From Parathalassolituus penaei (GTDB lineage: Bacteria; Pseudomonadota; Gammaproteobacteria; Pseudomonadales; Oceanobacteraceae), in assembly GCF_026626885.1 (NCBI RefSeq), contig NZ_JAPNOA010000016.1:62001-126000 (forward strand): 64,000 nucleotides of DNA, in the 5' to 3' direction. Below the pieces are notes generated by a model. The model was given only the letters and a program-made list of their open reading frames with translations. It was not told the DNA's origin and searched no databases. Shown here in pieces: positions 7,336-17,178 of the stretch. A program made the translations under genes and the position numbers. Numbering within the stretch: the first letter of the stretch is position 1; every line of letters begins with the position of its first letter.

Positions 7336-8148
7336 TCAGAGCTGTGGCTCGGTCAGCAGCACCGGTTTGTCGATACTGAGCTGGCGCAGCCGTGATAACA
7401 GTTGCTGCAGAGGTTCACCTTCCGGAACCGGGCCAATACGCACCCGATGCAGGTTGACGTTGTTCTTGTTGCTAGCGTAGATCTCCACTGGCCATGCCAT
7501 GGGTGCCAACGCCTGTTTTAACTCTTTTTTCTGAACTTCGGCAGCGTTACGGTCAGCCAACGCGCTAACCTGTACCCATAACACCTTTTGCGTCAGGGGA
7601 GCTTTGAGCAGATCAATCCGAACCGGTGCAGTGCCGGAAATATCCACGCCCAGCTTGCGAGCCGCTGCGTAGGACAGGTCGATAATCCGGTCTTCGTGAA
7701 ACGGGCCACGATCGTTCACTTTTACAACCACCGATTTTTTGTTATCGAGACGGGTGACCCGCACGTAACTGGGAATCGGCAATGTCTTGTGTGCCGCGGT
7801 AAAGCGGTAGACGTTGTATTCCTCACCGCTGGCGGTGTCATGGCCATGAAACTTCATGCCATACCAGGAAGCCGTACCGGTTTCGCTGTAGTTGGCTGGA
7901 GGCATTACAACCCGATAGGTCTTGCCGTTAACGCTGTAAACCGGACGGTTACCGTTTACCGACATGGGTTCCGAGCGCGGTACCGGTTCACTTTCGGCAT
8001 CCGGATTGTCATCCGGGCGGAAATCCTTGTCGTGCTGATAGCGGCCCTTGTTGGCCTCTTCGTATCCCTGATCATCCGTGTTCTCGGGAGTACTGGAGCA
8101 GCCACCCAATAACAGGGCGGCAGCTGTCAGAACCAGAGCTAATTTCAA
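7336..8148 (-). CDS. rlpA: Septal ring lytic transglycosylase RlpA
   Basis: A 270-residue lipoprotein with lipobox LLGG-C at residues about 13-17. The double-psi beta-barrel is at about residues 85-175, with the RlpA signature GTASWYGMKFHGHDTASGE and the catalytic-type VKVNDRGPFHEDRIIDLS. A C-terminal SPOR domain spans about 190-265. RlpA cleaves naked glycan strands and is drawn to septal peptidoglycan by SPOR. Its ATG overlaps the end of mltB by 4 bases, so the two are translationally coupled in a wall-remodelling operon. Confidence 0.95.
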   Translation of the reverse strand: MKLALVLTAAALLLGGCSSTPENTDDQGYEEANKGRYQHDKDFRPDDNPDAESEPVPRSEPMSVNGNRPVYSVNGKTYRVVMPPANYSETGTASWYGMKFHGHDTASGEEYNVYRFTAAHKTLPIPSYVRVTRLDNKKSVVVKVNDRGPFHEDRIIDLSYAAARKLGVDISGTAPVRIDLLKAPLTQKVLWVQVSALADRNAAEVQKKELKQALAPMAWPVEIYASNKNNVNLHRVRIGPVPEGEPLQQLLSRLRQLSIDKPVLLTEPQL

Positions 8149-9104
8149 CGAATCGCCTCACTCAGACGGTATACCGCCATGGCGTACAGGCGGCTGTGGT
8201 TATAACGGGTAATGACATAATAGTTGTTTAGGCCGACATAGTACTCTGGGCCTTGCTTACCAATCAGGCGCACCAGGTTGGCACTGGCGTTCGGGTCGAG
8301 TGCGACAGTGGCTTCGGCACCCATCTGGGCCAGACTGGCGACGGTCCATTTTGGTTGCAGGTCGTCGTTGATGACAGGCTCATAGGCGTTGCCTTTCAGA
8401 CGTGCCGGTTCAATAACCGGTTGGTCGGTAGCCCAACCATGTTTATTGAAGTAGGCGGCGACACTGAAAATGGCATCGGCCGGGTTGTTCCAGAGGTCGC
8501 GTTTGCCATCACCATCACCATCAACGGCGTAGGCGAGGTAACTGGTTGGAATAAACTGGCCATAACCCATGGCACCTGCGTAGGACCCCTTGATAGTGCC
8601 GGGATCCACGCCTTCCACTTCAGCGAGGGCAAACAAGGCTTTTAACTCACGCCAGAAAATCGGGCGCTTTGGATAATCAAACGCCAGTGTGGCGAGTGAA
8701 TCGAGCACGCGATAGTTACCCTGGCGAGCTCCATAAAAGGTTTCAACACCGATAATGGCGGCGATGATCTGGCGAGGCACACCGTATTTCTGTTCGGCAG
8801 CGGCCAGCAGATCGGCATGTTTTTTCAGGAATTCACGGCCTGCATCAATGCGTTTGCTGGTCAGGAATATGTCCTGATAACGATCCCATTCCATGGTGCC
8901 TTCGGCTGGACGCTGGATGGCTTCCAGTACTGAGTCCATGCGTTTGGCTTCACTCAACCAACGGCGAGCTTCGTCTTCCGGAACGTTGTATTCGGACTTC
9001 AGTTCTGCGGCGAACTCGGCGAAACGTGGGTGATCCTCGTAACCGGCGTTGGCTGCCAGTGAGGTAGTGGCAATAAGCAGTGCGAGCGCGTGGCGGATCT
9101 GCAT
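8145..9104 (-). CDS. mltB: Lytic murein transglycosylase B
   Basis: A 319-residue periplasmic enzyme with a cleavable signal peptide (ALALLIATTSLAANA). The SLT-B catalytic core includes GVETFYGARQGNYRV, whose Glu is the catalytic acid, and the later GSYAGAMGYGQFIPTSY and DGDGDGKRDLWNNPADA signatures. There is no lipobox, so this is the soluble SltB/MltB type. It is third from the end of the rlpA-mltB-rodA-mrdA cluster, the arrangement common in Pseudomonas-like bacteria. Confidence 0.95.
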   Translation of the reverse strand: MQIRHALALLIATTSLAANAGYEDHPRFAEFAAELKSEYNVPEDEARRWLSEAKRMDSVLEAIQRPAEGTMEWDRYQDIFLTSKRIDAGREFLKKHADLLAAAEQKYGVPRQIIAAIIGVETFYGARQGNYRVLDSLATLAFDYPKRPIFWRELKALFALAEVEGVDPGTIKGSYAGAMGYGQFIPTSYLAYAVDGDGDGKRDLWNNPADAIFSVAAYFNKHGWATDQPVIEPARLKGNAYEPVINDDLQPKWTVASLAQMGAEATVALDPNASANLVRLIGKQGPEYYVGLNNYYVITRYNHSRLYAMAVYRLSEAIR

Positions 9105-9118
9105 GAGGCCTTCCTGGG

Positions 9119-10255
9119 TTAGCGTTTTTTATGCGTCGACATCGACATGATCAGGCCAAAGGCCGATAGCAGGCTTACCACCGAGGTTCCGCCGTAACTT
9201 ACGAGCGGCAACGGTACACCGACGACCGGCAGAATTCCGCTAACCATACCGATATTCACAAATACATAGATAAAAAAGGTGGCAGAAAGACTGCCAGCCA
9301 GCAAGCGACCAAACAGGGTTTCGGCGCGACTGGACAGTATAAGACAGCGCAAAATGATTGCTGCGTACAATACCAGCAGCAGGCAAACTCCGATCAGGCC
9401 CAGTTCTTCGGCGAGTACCGCAATAATAAAGTCCGTATGACTTTCCGGCAGAAACTCCAGCTGCGACTGGGTGCCTTGCAAGTAACCCTTGCCATCTACA
9501 CCACCGGAACCGATAGCGGTTTTCGACTGGATAATGTTCCAGCCAGTACCCAGCGGATCACTTTCCGGATTCAGGAAAGTCAGCACCCGCTGTTTCTGAT
9601 AGTCGTGCATTACAAAGAACCACAGCAGTGGTGCACAGGCGGCGACAATGGCAATCAGGGTAAAAATCAGCCGCCATGACATGCCGGAAAAAAACAGCAC
9701 CAGAACACCGGAGGCACAGATCAGCAAGGACGTGCCGAGGTCGGGTTGTTTCAGGATCAGCGCGGTTGGCACCAGAATCATCACGGCGGCGATCATCAGG
9801 TCGGTGATGCGCGGAGGAACCGGGCGTTTCGACATAAACCAGGCAATGGTCAGCGGCAATACCAGTTTGACGATCTCCGAGGGCTGAAAACGTGGCAGGC
9901 CCGGCAGGTCGAGCCAGCGCTGGGCACCTTTGGCGATGGTGCCGAACAACAGCACACACATCAGCAGGAACACGGCGACGCTGTAGGCCCAGGGCGCGAC
10001 CATCTGGAACAGACGCGGTGGACATTGGGCAATGGTAAACAGCACGGTCATGCCAATACACATGTGCACGAATTGGCGGATCACCATCCCCATTTCCTTG
10101 CCGCTGCCGCTATAGAGAATCAGCAGGCCAACACCACACTGCAACATCAGTAGCAGCAGCAGGATCAGGTCGATGTGCAGTCGGGCGAGCCAGGCGCGAC
10201 TGCGGGCGAAGCCGCTCAGGCTGCTGCCACTGAGGGTACGACTGAAATCTTTCAT
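9119..10255 (-). CDS. rodA: Rod-shape SEDS glycosyltransferase RodA
   Basis: A 378-residue polytopic SEDS protein with about ten membrane segments; the family loop GSGGVDGKGYLQGTQSQLEF and LPESHTDFIIAVLAEE are present. RodA polymerises lipid II during elongation with PBP2. The frame is open upstream to 10360, but that part is antisense-like and overlaps mrdA. I start at the ATG at 10253-10255, one base beyond the mrdA stop, which gives the usual family length. Confidence 0.95.
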   Translation of the reverse strand: MKDFSRTLSGSSLSGFARSRAWLARLHIDLILLLLLMLQCGVGLLILYSGSGKEMGMVIRQFVHMCIGMTVLFTIAQCPPRLFQMVAPWAYSVAVFLLMCVLLFGTIAKGAQRWLDLPGLPRFQPSEIVKLVLPLTIAWFMSKRPVPPRITDLMIAAVMILVPTALILKQPDLGTSLLICASGVLVLFFSGMSWRLIFTLIAIVAACAPLLWFFVMHDYQKQRVLTFLNPESDPLGTGWNIIQSKTAIGSGGVDGKGYLQGTQSQLEFLPESHTDFIIAVLAEELGLIGVCLLLVLYAAIILRCLILSSRAETLFGRLLAGSLSATFFIYVFVNIGMVSGILPVVGVPLPLVSYGGTSVVSLLSAFGLIMSMSTHKKR

Positions 10256-10256
10256 A

Positions 10257-12110
10257 TCAGCCCGGGTTGTCTCCGAGGTAGGCGTTGATAATTTGCTGGG
10301 CAATAGGAGCCGCGGTCTTGCCCGCTGATTCACCGTTTTCGACGATAACCGCCACGGCAATTTTAGGGTCTTCTACCGGCGAGAAGGAGATAAACAAGGC
10401 GTGGTCACGCTGACGTTCCTTCAGAGCCGCTGAGTCGTATTTGGCATCCTGTTTGATCCCCACCACCTGTGCGGTACCGGTTTTGCCGGCGATGCTGAAG
10501 TCGAGGTGAGCTTGCAGGGCGCGGGCTGTACCGGATGGGCTGCTGACCACCTTGTGCATGGCTTCAAACATCTTGTCCCAGTTGCTGCTCTGGTTGAGTA
10601 CAACATCCGGAATCGGGCCATGTTCCAGTACTTCGTCAACGCCGTTACGGGCCTTGATCAGGTGTGGAATCTGCCATTTGCCGCGGTTGGCGAGCAGGGC
10701 GGTGGCGGTTGCCAGTTGTAGCGGTGTGGCGAGCATGTAGCCCTGACCGATCCCCAGGTTCACGGTATCACCGGCCCACCAGCCAGCGCGGTAGGTTTTG
10801 CGTTTCCATTCGCGTCCAGGCAGCAGGCCCGGCAGGGCATCGTCAACGTCGAGACTCATGTTCTGGCCAAAACCGAATTGCGCTAGGAATGGGTTGATAC
10901 GGTCGATACCGGCACGGTTGGCAACGTCATAGAAATAGATGTCGCAGGATTCAATAATGGCCCGTTCAAGGTTAACAAAACCGTGGCCGGTACGTTTCCA
11001 GTCACGGTAGAAGCGGCCGCCAGCATCCAGCTGGAAATAACCAGGGTCGTAGATTTCGCGAGTCCAGTTGGTGATGCCCATATCCACGGTGCCCAGACCA
11101 ATAAATGGCTTGAGTGTGGACGCTGGCGGGTAACGGCCGCGGGTGGCACGATCGAACAGCGGCAGGTCGGGGTCGTCACGCAGATTGTTGTAGTCGACGT
11201 GGGAAATGCCGGATACAAACAGGTTCGGGTCGAAGCCTGGGTTACTGTAGAGAGCCAGAATGCCACCGGTTTTGACTTCGATGGCAACTACGGCACCACG
11301 ACGTTCACCCATCTGGGCTTTGGCCAGACGTTGCAGTCCGGCATCGAGCTGCAGGGTGATGTCCTGACCTGGCACCGGATCAACCTGTTCGAGGACGCGC
11401 AAGGCACGACCACGGGCGTTGGTTTCAATCTTCTGGTAACCCGGCTCGCCGTGCAGGACTTCTTCGTAGCGTTTCTCGACACCCTGTTTGCCGATGTACT
11501 GGGAAGCACTGTAGCGGCGTTTGAGATCGGGATCGGCGTCGAGTTTGTCTTGCTCTGCCTGGTTGATCCGGCCAACGTAACCGAGCACGTGAGCGAAGGT
11601 GTCGCCTTCAGGGTAGTAACGTACCAGTTGCGCTTCGACGTCAACGCCGCGCAGGAAGTTACGGTTTACCATAACCTTGGCGATTTCATCTTCGGTCAGT
11701 TGCTGGCGCAGGGTGATAGGTTCGAACGGGCGGCGACGATAGTCGATACGCTTCATAAACTGTTCGCGATCACGGTCAGAAATACCGATCAGCTCGTTCA
11801 GGAAGTCGATGGTTTTTTCCAGATCACGGACCTTTTCAACCACCAGGGTCAGGCTGTAACTGGGAGCGTTTTCGGCCAGCAGTTCGCCGTGGCGGTCGTA
11901 AATCAGACCACGCTTGGGATCAAGCGGGCGGATCTTGATGCGGTTGTTTTCCGACAGATTACGGTACTTGTCGTACAGCGTGATTTGCAAATGCGCCATC
12001 CGCCAGGCGAGAACACCCAGCAGAATTGCCATGATAATGCCAAGTATGATGGCGCGATTGCGGAACAGACTGGCTTCCGCCGATTTATCCCGGAACGAAT
12101 GTTCCCACAT
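10257..12110 (-). CDS. mrdA: Penicillin-binding protein 2
   Basis: A 617-residue class B PBP with an N-terminal membrane anchor at about residues 20-42, a dimerisation domain, and a transpeptidase domain. Active-site motifs are PPASTLKPF (SxxK), SCDIYFYDV (SxD) and KTGTAQVV (KTG). It crosslinks peptidoglycan in the elongasome together with RodA, whose gene follows with a one-base gap. The gap to rlmH upstream is 7 bases, so the cluster is a tight operon. Confidence 0.96.
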   Translation of the reverse strand: MWEHSFRDKSAEASLFRNRAIILGIIMAILLGVLAWRMAHLQITLYDKYRNLSENNRIKIRPLDPKRGLIYDRHGELLAENAPSYSLTLVVEKVRDLEKTIDFLNELIGISDRDREQFMKRIDYRRRPFEPITLRQQLTEDEIAKVMVNRNFLRGVDVEAQLVRYYPEGDTFAHVLGYVGRINQAEQDKLDADPDLKRRYSASQYIGKQGVEKRYEEVLHGEPGYQKIETNARGRALRVLEQVDPVPGQDITLQLDAGLQRLAKAQMGERRGAVVAIEVKTGGILALYSNPGFDPNLFVSGISHVDYNNLRDDPDLPLFDRATRGRYPPASTLKPFIGLGTVDMGITNWTREIYDPGYFQLDAGGRFYRDWKRTGHGFVNLERAIIESCDIYFYDVANRAGIDRINPFLAQFGFGQNMSLDVDDALPGLLPGREWKRKTYRAGWWAGDTVNLGIGQGYMLATPLQLATATALLANRGKWQIPHLIKARNGVDEVLEHGPIPDVVLNQSSNWDKMFEAMHKVVSSPSGTARALQAHLDFSIAGKTGTAQVVGIKQDAKYDSAALKERQRDHALFISFSPVEDPKIAVAVIVENGESAGKTAAPIAQQIINAYLGDNPG

Positions 12111-12117
12111 GACAGGC

Positions 12118-12585
12118 TCACTTGTGGTAAGGATGTCCCTGAAGCAGGGTCCAGGCGCGATACAGTTGTTCCGCTACCACCACCCGCACCAGCGGATGAG
12201 GCAGAGTCAGGTTGGACAGTGACCAGCGCTGTTTGGCTTTGGCCAGCAGTTCGGGACTGATTCCATCGGGACCGCCGATGATCAGCGCCACATCACCACC
12301 GGCCATACGCCACTGACCCAGTTGTTCACTGAGTTGTTCCGTTGACCAGGGTTTTCCCAGCACATCGAGAGCAATCAGATGATCCTGGGGGCGAATGGCG
12401 CGCAGCAGGGCTTCTGCCTCCTGCTGCATGGCTTTTTCCTTGCTGCTGCTTTTGCTGCGGTGACCCGGGCTGATTTCCACCAGCTCCAGGGCACAATCAG
12501 CCGGCATACGACGAGCGTATTCCTGGTATCCTTCGGTCACCCAGGCAGGCATTTTATTGCCTACCGCCAGCAGGCGTAACTTCAT
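12118..12585 (-). CDS. rlmH: 23S rRNA pseudouridine-1915 N3-methyltransferase
   Basis: A 155-residue SPOUT methyltransferase, the exact usual length. The C-terminal knot is visible in [18 protein letters not shown] and [20 protein letters not shown]. It methylates pseudouridine 1915 in helix 69 of 23S rRNA. I start at the ATG at 12583-12585 ([13 protein letters not shown]), which overlaps the last codon of rsfS; the frame extension to 12624 lies inside rsfS. Confidence 0.95.
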   Translation of the reverse strand: MKLRLLAVGNKMPAWVTEGYQEYARRMPADCALELVEISPGHRSKSSSKEKAMQQEAEALLRAIRPQDHLIALDVLGKPWSTEQLSEQLGQWRMAGGDVALIIGGPDGISPELLAKAKQRWSLSNLTLPHPLVRVVVAEQLYRAWTLLQGHPYHK

Positions 12586-12932
12586 TGGCCAGCGTTTCCG
12601 TTCTGCAGTGGCGCTTCGCCCCACAGACGTTCGAGGTCATAGAAGTGGCGAGCCTGATCGGTCATCACGTGGACAACCACGTCGAACAGGTCGATCAGTA
12701 CCCAGTCGGCAGCCGCGCGGCCTTCGGTGCCTGCAGCGCGCAGACCGGCAGCCTTGGCTTTTTCTTCCACGTTGGCAGCAACAGCGCTGACATGACGGTT
12801 GGAGGTACCGGTGGCGATTACCATCCAGTCGGTTACAGAGGTACGACCACGTACGTCCAGCACAGTGATGTCCCGGGCTTTCATGTCGTCCAGGGCTTCC
12901 ACCACGAGGGCTTTGATTTCTTCAGTTTGCAT
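12582..12932 (-). CDS. rsfS: Ribosomal silencing factor RsfS
   Basis: A 116-residue protein of the RsfS/Iojap family: [34 protein letters not shown] and the conserved [15 protein letters not shown] segment. It binds ribosomal protein uL14 and blocks subunit joining in starvation. It sits between nadD and rlmH, the usual order, and overlaps rlmH by 4 bases. Confidence 0.95.
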   Translation of the reverse strand: MQTEEIKALVVEALDDMKARDITVLDVRGRTSVTDWMVIATGTSNRHVSAVAANVEEKAKAAGLRAAGTEGRAAADWVLIDLFDVVVHVMTDQARHFYDLERLWGEAPLQNGNAGQ

Positions 12933-12938
12933 GCGGTT

Positions 12939-13577
12939 CTATCGGTAAAGTTGTTGGTGTTGGATATAGTCCAGCACAGGTTCAGGCGTCAGGAACTGTA
13001 TGTTGTCCCCCTGACGAATGGCCTGGCGCAGGGCTGTCGCAGAGATGTCGAGTCCGGGCCAGTCGAGCTGGCAGATACGACCTGCCGGGCTTTGCAGCAA
13101 GGTCGCCAGATCACAGGCCCGTTGTTCCAGCTGTTGCTGTTGCCAGGCCGGTTGCCGGGGATGTTCGCCAGGGCGATTGATCACCAGCAGGTTGGCCAGT
13201 TCCAGAATGTCATCGGCTCGGTGCCAGCGGTCAAAGCCCAGCCAGGCATCGGTACCCACCACCCAGCAGAAAGCTGCTTCAGGATGTTGGGAGCGCAGGG
13301 TCTCCAGCGTTACTACGGAGTAACTGGATTCCGGACGAGACACTTCAAGGTCACTGACCTCAATTCCATCGAGACCGGCCGCTGCCAGCTCCAGCATCTG
13401 CAGACGCTGTGGCGTATTGGCAATCGGAGCCGGGCGGTGCGGCGGAATATGGTTGGGCATCAGGATAACACGATCGAAGCCAGCATCACGCAACTGCAGG
13501 GCTACCCGCAGATGTCCAACGTGAACCGGATCAAACGTGCCACCCAGAATAGCCCGTTGTTGCAATGGTCGGGTCAT
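12939..13577 (-). CDS. nadD: Nicotinate-nucleotide adenylyltransferase
   Basis: A 212-residue nucleotidyltransferase with GGTFDPVHVGHLRVAL near the N-terminus, the HxGH-type ATP site, and ISATALRQAIRQGDN at the C-terminus (the ISSTxxR-like motif). It adenylates nicotinate mononucleotide in NAD synthesis. It abuts proA upstream and rsfS downstream (6 bases). Confidence 0.95.
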   Translation of the reverse strand: MTRPLQQRAILGGTFDPVHVGHLRVALQLRDAGFDRVILMPNHIPPHRPAPIANTPQRLQMLELAAAGLDGIEVSDLEVSRPESSYSVVTLETLRSQHPEAAFCWVVGTDAWLGFDRWHRADDILELANLLVINRPGEHPRQPAWQQQQLEQRACDLATLLQSPAGRICQLDWPGLDISATALRQAIRQGDNIQFLTPEPVLDYIQHQQLYR

Positions 13578-14834
13578 TTACTGACGCACTTCACCATTAC
13601 CAAAGACCACGTATTTTTGTGAGGTCAGACCTTCCAGTCCAACCGGGCCACGGGCGTGAATCTTGTCGGTGGAAATACCAATTTCGGCACCCAGACCGTA
13701 TTCGAAACCGTCAGCAAAACGGGTCGAGGCGTTGATCATCACGGAGCTGGAATCCACCTCGGTGATAAAACGACGGCCAGCGCTGTAGTTTTCGGTCACG
13801 ATGCTGTCGGTGTGGTGGGAACCATGACGATTGATATGGGCAATGGCGTCATCGAGTGAAGCAACGACCCGTACCGCCAGAATTGGGGCCAGGTATTCGG
13901 TATCCCAGTCTTCGGCGCTGGCGGCATTCATGGCCGGGCACAGGGCGCGGGCGTCTTCACAACCACGCAGTTCTACACCCAGCGCCACGTAGGCTTCGGC
14001 CAGTTGTGGCAGGATTTCTGCCGCAACGTCGGCGTGAACCAGCAGGGTTTCCATGGTATTGCAGGTACCGTAACGGTGAGTCTTGGCGTTGATCGCAATA
14101 TTGGTGGCTTTGCTGAAGTCGGCATCCTTGTCGATAAACACATGGCAGATGCCATCAAGGTGTTTGATCACCGGAACACGGGCTTCACGGCTGATACGCT
14201 CGATCAGACTCTTGCCGCCACGTGGCACAATCACATCCACAAATTCTGGCATGGTGATCAGGGCACCAACGGCAGCGCGGTCTGTAGTTTCTACCACCTG
14301 TACGGCGGTGGCAGGCAGACCTGCTGCTTCCAGACCGGTACGAATGCAGCCAGCCAGCAGACGATTGCTCGCAATGGACTCTGAACCACCACGCAGGATG
14401 GCAGCATTGCCCGATTTCAGGCACAGACTGCCAGCTTCGATGGTGACGTTCGGACGGCTTTCGTAGATGATGCCAATAACACCCAGCGGTACACGCATCT
14501 TGCCAACCTGGATGCCACTCGGACGGTATTTGAAATCCGTCATTTCACCAACCGGGTCCGGCAGGGTAGCAACCTGATGCAGGCCTTCAATCATGGTATT
14601 GATGCGGCCGTCGGTCAGTTCCAGACGGTCGAGCAGAGCAGCATCAAGTCCACGGGCACGACCATTTTCGAGGTCTTCAGCGTTGGCAGCTTTCAGTGCC
14701 TCACGGTTTTCCTCAATAGCGGCGGCAATGGCCAGCAGGGCACGGTTTTTGTCGTTGGTGGACGCTCGGGCCATGGCAGTCGCGGCTTCGCGCGCCTGAC
14801 GTCCGAGGGTTTGCATGTACTGGTTTACATCCAT
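13578..14834 (-). CDS. proA: Gamma-glutamyl phosphate reductase
   Basis: A 418-residue aldehyde-dehydrogenase-fold enzyme making glutamate semialdehyde in proline synthesis. The catalytic cysteine is in [14 protein letters not shown] at about residue 255, and [19 protein letters not shown] is the cofactor segment. A TTG three bases upstream would add one residue; the ATG at 14832-14834 is preferred. proA is the first gene of the run that continues through nadD, rsfS, rlmH, mrdA, rodA, mltB and rlpA. Confidence 0.95.
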   Translation of the reverse strand: MDVNQYMQTLGRQAREAATAMARASTNDKNRALLAIAAAIEENREALKAANAEDLENGRARGLDAALLDRLELTDGRINTMIEGLHQVATLPDPVGEMTDFKYRPSGIQVGKMRVPLGVIGIIYESRPNVTIEAGSLCLKSGNAAILRGGSESIASNRLLAGCIRTGLEAAGLPATAVQVVETTDRAAVGALITMPEFVDVIVPRGGKSLIERISREARVPVIKHLDGICHVFIDKDADFSKATNIAINAKTHRYGTCNTMETLLVHADVAAEILPQLAEAYVALGVELRGCEDARALCPAMNAASAEDWDTEYLAPILAVRVVASLDDAIAHINRHGSHHTDSIVTENYSAGRRFITEVDSSSVMINASTRFADGFEYGLGAEIGISTDKIHARGPVGLEGLTSQKYVVFGNGEVRQ

Positions 14835-14971
14835 CAATCACACCTGCGCGATCAGTAACGAATAAAAGTCGGCTATTATACACCAGTAACGCAGCAGGGA
14901 TGGCCTGATTTTTTCAGGTGGCTGAGTCCTTTGTCTGCCTCGGCGGCAGTTTTTGATCAGGGATAAATACG

Positions 14972-15916
14972 ATGTATAGCGGCGACTGCAACCTCGGCTT
15001 TTCGAGTGACCGTGATATGCGGGTGGCGGCCCGTTATTCGCTGTTGCTGTCAGCGGTGCTGGCGGGCCTGTCACTGATCGACTGGCTGGCTGGCCGCTCG
15101 CTGGAAGCGTCACTGACGCTGGGGGTATCGGTCCTGTCGGGTTTCAGTGCCGCCTTGCTGGTACTGAGCGAACGTCCGTGGCGGTATCGCTGGTTGCACA
15201 GTGGTCTGATCGGCGCTGTGTGTCTGTTGATGCTGGTCCTGATGGATAAACAGCTGGAAGCCGTATTTATGGCGTACTGGCTGCCGTTTTATCTGGCGTT
15301 TGCCTTGCCCTGGAAACGGCTGTTGGCTGTTGGGGGCGTATTTTCCCTCCTGTTTCTGGGGCGTCTGATGTGGACTGACCCCATGCTCAATGGCCAGGTG
15401 CTGGCGACCTATCTGGTGTGTGTGGCGGTGGCGTTGGTATTTGCCTGGATGAATCGCAGCAGCCAGATCATGCTGGCTGAACATCCGGTTACCGATCCTC
15501 TCACCGGTGCCTACCCGCAAGCGCAGTTGTTACATGACTTGCGCCGCGAGGTGCCACGCGCCGATCGTCAGAACACTCGTCTGGCCCTTGCTGTCGTCCA
15601 TATCCCTTTTCACTGGCGTGCCTTGAACCCGGACGCCTGGCGTAATCATTTGCGGGTACTGGCGTTGCGGCTTGTGGAATCCAGTTTGCCGCAACATGCC
15701 TTGTACCGTCTGGACTCCGACGATCTGGTAGTGCTGATGCCGAACTTTCGTCAGGACGATGCCGACCAGTTACGCTCCCGCCTTCGATATTGCTTGCCTG
15801 GTGAAGTGCTCGATGACAGCAACCTGCAGATCCTTAATTACCGTGCTGATGATGATGCCGTCAGCTTACTGGAACGTGTCTGTGCCTGCTGCCAGAGCGG
15901 AGGGATATCCCGATGA
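14972..15916 (+). CDS. Membrane protein with degenerate GGDEF domain (first of pair)
   Basis: A 314-residue protein with five to six membrane segments in residues about 20-165 followed by a GGDEF-like fold. The domain entry HPVTDPLTGAYPQAQLL is conserved, but the active-site hairpin reads RLDSDDLVVLMP in place of R-x-GGDEF-x-x-L-x-P, so both glycines and the catalytic acidic pair are changed. Diguanylate cyclase activity is unlikely. Its stop overlaps the start of the next gene by 4 bases, and the next gene has the same build, so the pair probably arose by duplication and works as a unit. Confidence 0.8.
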   Translation: MYSGDCNLGFSSDRDMRVAARYSLLLSAVLAGLSLIDWLAGRSLEASLTLGVSVLSGFSAALLVLSERPWRYRWLHSGLIGAVCLLMLVLMDKQLEAVFMAYWLPFYLAFALPWKRLLAVGGVFSLLFLGRLMWTDPMLNGQVLATYLVCVAVALVFAWMNRSSQIMLAEHPVTDPLTGAYPQAQLLHDLRREVPRADRQNTRLALAVVHIPFHWRALNPDAWRNHLRVLALRLVESSLPQHALYRLDSDDLVVLMPNFRQDDADQLRSRLRYCLPGEVLDDSNLQILNYRADDDAVSLLERVCACCQSGGISR

Positions 15917-16902
15917 TGGAAGTTCTGGTTAATCGTAACCGCCTGTTGCGCTTGCGGGCGTTGGCCTTCGTGGTACTGGCATTGGTGATGTTGGCACTGT
16001 TGGCTGATCTGTATTGGCTGGGCTTGTATACACGGGTGCTGGCGCTGATGCTCACCCCGCCTCTCTTGTTACTGGCTGCCGGTGCTATCTGGATGGAAGC
16101 CAGTGCTTTGCAATCGTTCTGGGTGTGTTTGCTGACGTTGACCGGGTTGGTCATACCCCAGCTGTGGCTGATGGCGGATGATCTGCAGGCATCATTACAT
16201 GGCTTGTTGATGGTACCGTTTCTGTCCTGCCTGATGCTGGAGCACCGGCTGGCGTATCGGATCAATTTATTGATGTGCGGGGTGGTGCTGGTTGTAGCAT
16301 TGCTGAACAACCCGTGTCTGGAGGCGCTGCGAGCCGCGATGATTTATCTACTGGTGATGATGGCGGTGGCAATGCTGGCACGCATGCTGTTGCAGCGCCA
16401 GGCGTTGCTGCATTCCCTGATGTTGCACGATGAAGTGTCAGGGGCCTGTAATGCCCGTCATTTTAGTGTGGTGCTGGGGCGCGAAGTGGCTCGCAGTCAA
16501 CGTGCCCGCCGTCCTGTCAGTCTGATTGGTCTGAGCCTTGAGGAATATGGCCAGCTGCTGCATTTGCATGGCGCGGCGGCGGTAGCGCATTTTCTGGCTG
16601 ATCTGGTGGTGGCGGTACGACAGGAAGTGCGGGCGGGGGACGATATTTTCCGTCTGCGCGATGATCTGTTTGTATTGATGTTGCCGGATTGCCCGGAAGA
16701 CGGTGCGATTGTGCTGATGGAGCGGATCAAGCGTCAGCTCGACCAACGCCAGTCTCCTGCTATGGCCGACATGGCATTGGCGGTGGCAACGGTGACTCGT
16801 ACACCGGACGAGAATGGCGTTGATCTGGAAAAGCGCCTGACCAAACGTCTGGCCAAACAACGGCGTGCCAACCTGCAGGCCGCTGCGTTTGTAAACGGCT
16901 GA
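15913..16902 (+). CDS. Membrane protein with degenerate GGDEF domain (second of pair)
   Basis: A 329-residue protein with the same design as its upstream neighbour: about six hydrophobic segments in residues 12-160, then a GGDEF-type domain opening with LHDEVSGACNARHF. The signature hairpin is IFRLRDDLFVLMLP; RDDLF replaces GGDEF. Loss of the Gly-Gly pair and the catalytic Glu predicts no cyclase activity. It may bind a nucleotide, form a heterodimer with the neighbouring protein, or signal by protein contact. Translational coupling by an ATGA overlap supports equimolar production. Confidence 0.8.
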   Translation: MMEVLVNRNRLLRLRALAFVVLALVMLALLADLYWLGLYTRVLALMLTPPLLLLAAGAIWMEASALQSFWVCLLTLTGLVIPQLWLMADDLQASLHGLLMVPFLSCLMLEHRLAYRINLLMCGVVLVVALLNNPCLEALRAAMIYLLVMMAVAMLARMLLQRQALLHSLMLHDEVSGACNARHFSVVLGREVARSQRARRPVSLIGLSLEEYGQLLHLHGAAAVAHFLADLVVAVRQEVRAGDDIFRLRDDLFVLMLPDCPEDGAIVLMERIKRQLDQRQSPAMADMALAVATVTRTPDENGVDLEKRLTKRLAKQRRANLQAAAFVNG

Positions 16903-16920
16903 ACTCAGAGGGGCCCAGGT

Positions 16921-17178
16921 TTATTCGTCGCTTTTAGGTGCCTGATAACGGCTTTCAAGATAACGCACGGTTTTGCGGCTGTCGTTTAACTGCCAGGTCA
17001 GATCAGCGACCTGTTGCTTCATGGCCTTGCTTTCTTCAACGGCGGTCTTGTGCTGGGCGGCAATCTCGCTCAGGGCTTTTTCTGCATCCTGAACCTGACG
17101 TTGCCAGCGTTGAGTTAACCACCAGCCGCAACAGCCGCCACCAATAATCAGACCTGCCAGAAAACTCACAAACAGCAT
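16921..17178 (-). CDS. Membrane-anchored coiled-coil protein, hypothetical
   Basis: An 85-residue protein: a Gly-rich N-terminal membrane segment (LFVSFLAGLIIGGGCCGWWL) and then a charged helical coiled coil to the end. It overlaps the stop of the YqcC-like gene by one base and is presumably co-transcribed. No family was recognised; the build recalls small cell-envelope tethers. Confidence 0.6.
   Translation of the reverse strand: MLFVSFLAGLIIGGGCCGWWLTQRWQRQVQDAEKALSEIAAQHKTAVEESKAMKQQVADLTWQLNDSRKTVRYLESRYQAPKSDE

Noticed and set aside
10983-12260. 425-codon frame antisense to mrdA and rlmH
   Set aside because: Spans two certain genes on the other strand; composition is that of a reverse-complement shadow.
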